Source of the DNA: Mikrocytos mackini
Lineage: Eukaryota > Endomyxa > Ascetosporea > Mikrocytida > Mikrocytiidae
DNA length: 29,909 bases
Direction of reading: 5' to 3'
NCBI GenBank assembly: GCA_030180075.1
Contig: JASNJN010000085.1
Coordinates: 1-29,909 of the forward strand
In this document: one piece after another, positions 27,751-29,909 of the stretch
Layout of the letters: the number at the start of each line of letters is the position of its first letter
Numbering within the stretch: position 1 is the stretch's first letter
Notes under the pieces: model-generated
Seen by the model: the letters and a program-made list of their open reading frames with translations, nothing else
What the model was told of the DNA's origin: nothing
The model's database searches: none
Translations under genes and position numbers: made by a program

Positions 27751-28626
27751 ATGAGTACATACACCACCGACACCCTTGTTAATGGCTCGTATTATCTTAG
27801 AGGACTGCCGAACAGAGGCAATACATGCTTTATCAACACACCGTTACAGATTTTGATCAATATGGGATTCATGTTCAATCTGTTCTTCAGTATGCTAGAA
27901 AAGACTAAATTAAATAAGGAAGAAAAGAGTTTCTTCTCCATATTCGAACACTACTATGCGAATTCCAATCTCCAAGACGAAGACTATTTTGGAGGCGATA
28001 GGTTCCTGAATGATCTAAAAACTTTTTATGGCTTAAACAAAGTACAATTAGGACAACAAAATGATGCTTCGGAAATATTGGGTCTTTTTACTACAAATGT
28101 ACTACAAAATTATCCTTTCTTTAACTCACTACTGAACGTCTCGATTGAACGTGATGAAAATAATGGCACTAAGTACCTCTATGTTTATCAGAACCAATTC
28201 TTGAAATTATTCAAACCTAATCAAGAAGGTAACACAAAATCTAATTTGGAAACTATGAAAGCGTTATTAAGAAGAAATATAAATGTTGGAAATATGATAT
28301 TTATAGATGCAGGAGAACCAGATGTACTGGGCGGAAAAGAAGAGGAATTCAGTACATTTCTAGCACACCCTAAGTTAACAACTAAAAACTTTTCAGGAGT
28401 AAGCACAATAGTCGAATATGAACTGATAGCTACAATAGGGACATGGGGACGTAGCCGGGAACAAGATGTAGGACATTTCTATACACATATTAAGAAGAAT
28501 GGAATTTGGTACGATATTTCGGATAACGCTGTGGTTCGGATGAAAAACAAAACTAACCTAGCCCTTGTACAGAGTAAAGGAATAACCTCTGTATTGTATA
28601 AACTTAAATCTGTCAAAAGAATATGA
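27751..28626 (+). CDS. minimal USP-family ubiquitin carboxyl-terminal hydrolase
   Basis: A 291-residue deubiquitinase (peptidase family C19) that would cut ubiquitin from proteins. The Cys box is LPNRGNTCFINT with Cys26, close to the family's GLxNxGNTCYxNS. A QQNDASEIL block near 112-120 matches the QQDAxE motif. The His box is GHFYTHIKKNGIWYDISDNAV at 241-261, with His242 as base and Asp258 as the likely third residue. The core is trimmed well below the usual 300-350 residues, and the family's CxxC zinc ribbon is missing, a loss seen in several USPs. The start at 27751 is preferred because the upstream in-frame extension back to 27574 overlaps the Sac gene. An AAATAAAAG signal lies shortly after the stop. 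The preceding gene is divergent; the next is on the other strand. Confidence 0.85.
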   Translation: MSTYTTDTLVNGSYYLRGLPNRGNTCFINTPLQILINMGFMFNLFFSMLEKTKLNKEEKSFFSIFEHYYANSNLQDEDYFGGDRFLNDLKTFYGLNKVQLGQQNDASEILGLFTTNVLQNYPFFNSLLNVSIERDENNGTKYLYVYQNQFLKLFKPNQEGNTKSNLETMKALLRRNINVGNMIFIDAGEPDVLGGKEEEFSTFLAHPKLTTKNFSGVSTIVEYELIATIGTWGRSREQDVGHFYTHIKKNGIWYDISDNAVVRMKNKTNLALVQSKGITSVLYKLKSVKRI

Positions 28627-28876
28627 GAAGATATGTAAAATGAAATAAAAGATTAATAGAAGAAGTTTGTAAATACTAATTGATTTTTAGGATGATTAAA
28701 TTAGTTTTAATTTTTAAAATAAATATTGTTTTGTATTTTAAACTTTATAATAAAAATGTTATATGGTTTTTTTATTTCTATAAGGACTAAATATGAAATA
28801 TGAAATCTTATTGCAATTTAATTTTTAATTCACTCAACTTGCTACTTGTATTTGATTAAAATTTTAACTTTGTACT

Positions 28877-29260
28877 TTAGTAGCTGATTGTGAATGAGAA
28901 GATCAATATTGTGAAAATTTTAATAAGTACTATGAACTCATTTGAACTAGTCCTTTGCAGAATATGCGTATTTCCGTATGTTCTATTTAAAACAGTAACT
29001 TCTTTCTTAATTCTTGTTTTATGATGTATGTTAATGAAACTATAACCCATGGATTGCTTAAATAAGACTGAAAAACCTTCAATATGGAAAGAAGTTAATC
29101 TACTCTTACTGGAATATTCACAGATGGATGCTTTAGTTCTTAGTATAATGAGTACGCTGAAAACGAGTAGAATACCAAACAACAAGATAGTGAAATAGAT
29201 ATTTCTTTCAGGAATGTAAAAGATTCTGGGTAATAAGATGAAGCAACTAACCGTTGTCAT
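28877..29260 (-). CDS. small predicted membrane protein, unknown function
   Basis: A 127-residue frame with a strong hydrophobic segment at about 21-41 (YFTILLFGILLVFSVLIIL), a basic middle, and a second hydrophobic stretch at about 108-125 that ends the protein. I recognise no family. Support for a real gene comes from the promoter: AGAATTTCCAAATG places an AAATTTCC box, like those of the neighbours, directly before the ATG. It converges on USP with a 250-bp AT-rich gap. The composition is AT-rich, so a chance frame is still possible. Confidence 0.5.
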   Translation of the reverse strand: MTTVSCFILLPRIFYIPERNIYFTILLFGILLVFSVLIILRTKASICEYSSKSRLTSFHIEGFSVLFKQSMGYSFINIHHKTRIKKEVTVLNRTYGNTHILQRTSSNEFIVLIKIFTILIFSFTISY

Positions 29261-29272
29261 TTGGAAATTCTG
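29261..29272 (-). promoter_or_regulatory. AAATTT-type box before the small membrane protein
   Basis: CAGAATTTCCAA on the minus strand ends at the base before the ATG. The core AATTTCC matches the box between Mnd1 and the FYVE-like gene. Confidence 0.45.
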
Positions 29273-29280
29273 TTAGTTAG

Positions 29281-29633
29281 TGAATTAAGAGCAAGGTTAC
29301 TGGTTTGTTGATTATCTGGGCGAAGAACTAAAAGAAACAAGTGTTCACAAACAGGAGTTCTTATAGGCCGAGCATGGTGTAGAAGTGGTGAGAAATGTGG
29401 AAATCATGTAATAGTCGAGAAAGAAAGCCAGATATGAGTAAGGGCCTCTACTATATTATTTTCCTCATGAGGACGAGTAAAGACCCACGAATGCTGTAAC
29501 ACGTAATATGAAGGGTAAGTGATCTTTTGTAGCCAGGGGAGTTTATCATATGGCTTGAGGAAAAAGTGTATTTCCGAGTAAAAATTTTTTCAAATTTTAA
29601 AAAAGTTAAGAAAAAACAAGATCCACCTACTGA
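29281..29633. other. intergenic stretch with an AAATTT-type box near its end
   Basis: No gene is seen in 29281-29580. At 29584-29605 the plus strand reads ATTTTTTCAAATTTTAAAAA, the same kind of box as before the host genes. It lies 30-50 bp upstream of the open frame that runs off the window. Confidence 0.4.
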
Positions 29634-29909
29634 CAAGAAACGCCTGCGAACGAGACTACCAAACTCGAACAAGGCAAAGAAGCACTTGGGAATAATGAAC
29701 CCAGTACTATAAGTGCAACAGTAGGTACACAAGTGCCAAAAAGGGTAGAAAACCCCAAACAGCCAGAGAGTGGCACAAACACAACCTCTAACGCAGAGGA
29801 CAAAGGGCAGAGCTCAACCAATCCCTTTGTAATAGGGAAAGAAGAATCTGAGTCAGAGACCCGGAAGAAAACCGAGGTAGAACCAGAAATAATATTCCCA
29901 GGAGAGGGA
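29634..29909 (+). CDS. partial open frame at the window end, polar and low-complexity
   Basis: The frame is open from 29634 to the window edge (92 codons) without an ATG. The residues are polar, rich in Glu, Thr, Ser, Asn, Lys and Pro (for example EESESETRKKTEVEPEIIFP), typical of a disordered N-terminal region. The AAATTT-type box at 29584-29605 could be its promoter. In that case the true start lies before an intron or frame change: the codons 29601-29630 are open in a neighbouring frame and CTGACAAG at 29630-29637 resembles a 3' splice region. It could also be the Gag-like start of a retroelement, given the composition shift. The product is not recognised. Confidence 0.35.

Noticed and set aside
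27714-27773. Upstream extension of the Sac gene from GTG at 27773.
   Set aside because: It would overlap the USP start and skip the AAATTT box. The ATG at 27713 fits the family's N-terminus and the shared promoter.
29463-29490. CTCATGAGGACGAGTAAAGAC resembles a hammerhead ribozyme core.
   Set aside because: The essential CUGAUGA is CTCATGA here and the GAAA box with flanking stems is absent. It is better explained as a chance TCCTCATGAGGA palindrome.
1-29909. tRNA, rRNA, CRISPR or bacterial-type regulatory features.
   Set aside because: No tRNA A/B-box pairs, rRNA core motifs or spaced direct-repeat arrays were seen. The repeats present are transposon ends and one microsatellite.

Overview
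The window looks like a transposon-rich nuclear contig from a microsporidian, or a similarly reduced fungal-type parasite. Three things point there. The genes at the right end are short, mostly intronless and tightly packed, with 33- and 37-bp divergent spacers and 88- and 170-bp convergent ones. An AAATTT-type box lies just upstream of every credible start codon, and AAATTT-like signals have been described upstream of microsporidian genes. The gene set itself also fits: a 12-segment MFS carrier, the meiotic protein Mnd1, a FYVE-like coiled-coil protein, a Sac-domain phosphoinositide phosphatase without a membrane anchor, and a minimal USP-type deubiquitinase. The species cannot be named from the sequence. 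No rRNA, tRNA, CRISPR array or bacterial-type operon was found.

Layout. Positions 1-358 are a GC-rich, hairpin-rich block of unknown identity. Positions 359-1778 are AT-rich and hold a pogo/Tigger-like miniature element. Positions 1779-7438 are a huge inverted repeat: two copies of one hAT transposon (hAT-1) point towards each other across a spacer of about 107 bp. The left transposase is broken. The right one is open for 505 codons, but one base in it is an N. Positions 7439-22320 are a transposon graveyard with a second, decayed hAT (hAT-2), a decayed Merlin/IS1595-like transposase and at least ten miniature elements. Many of these still have readable target-site duplications (TSDs), several are nested, and three insertions can be checked against an uninterrupted or simpler copy of the host repeat in the same window. 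Positions 22361-29260 are the gene-dense host segment. Positions 29281-29909 contain an open reading frame that runs off the end.

How the genes relate. Two pairs, Mnd1/FYVE-like and Sac/USP, are divergent and share a spacer too short for two separate promoters. Each spacer holds a near-palindromic box (TTAAAAATTTCCAA or TTAAAATTTTCAA), so each is probably one bidirectional core promoter. The FYVE-like and Sac proteins would both belong to phosphoinositide or endosomal membrane traffic if the family calls hold. Both hAT transposase genes carry the same kind of box upstream, which suggests they use host-type promoter signals.

Caveats. Family calls are by eye from motifs. Repeat boundaries were set by reading termini and duplications, not by alignment software. 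Ns at 4664, 6614 and 8877-8889 show that the assembly is uncertain exactly at the palindrome, in the intact transposase and at the microsatellite.
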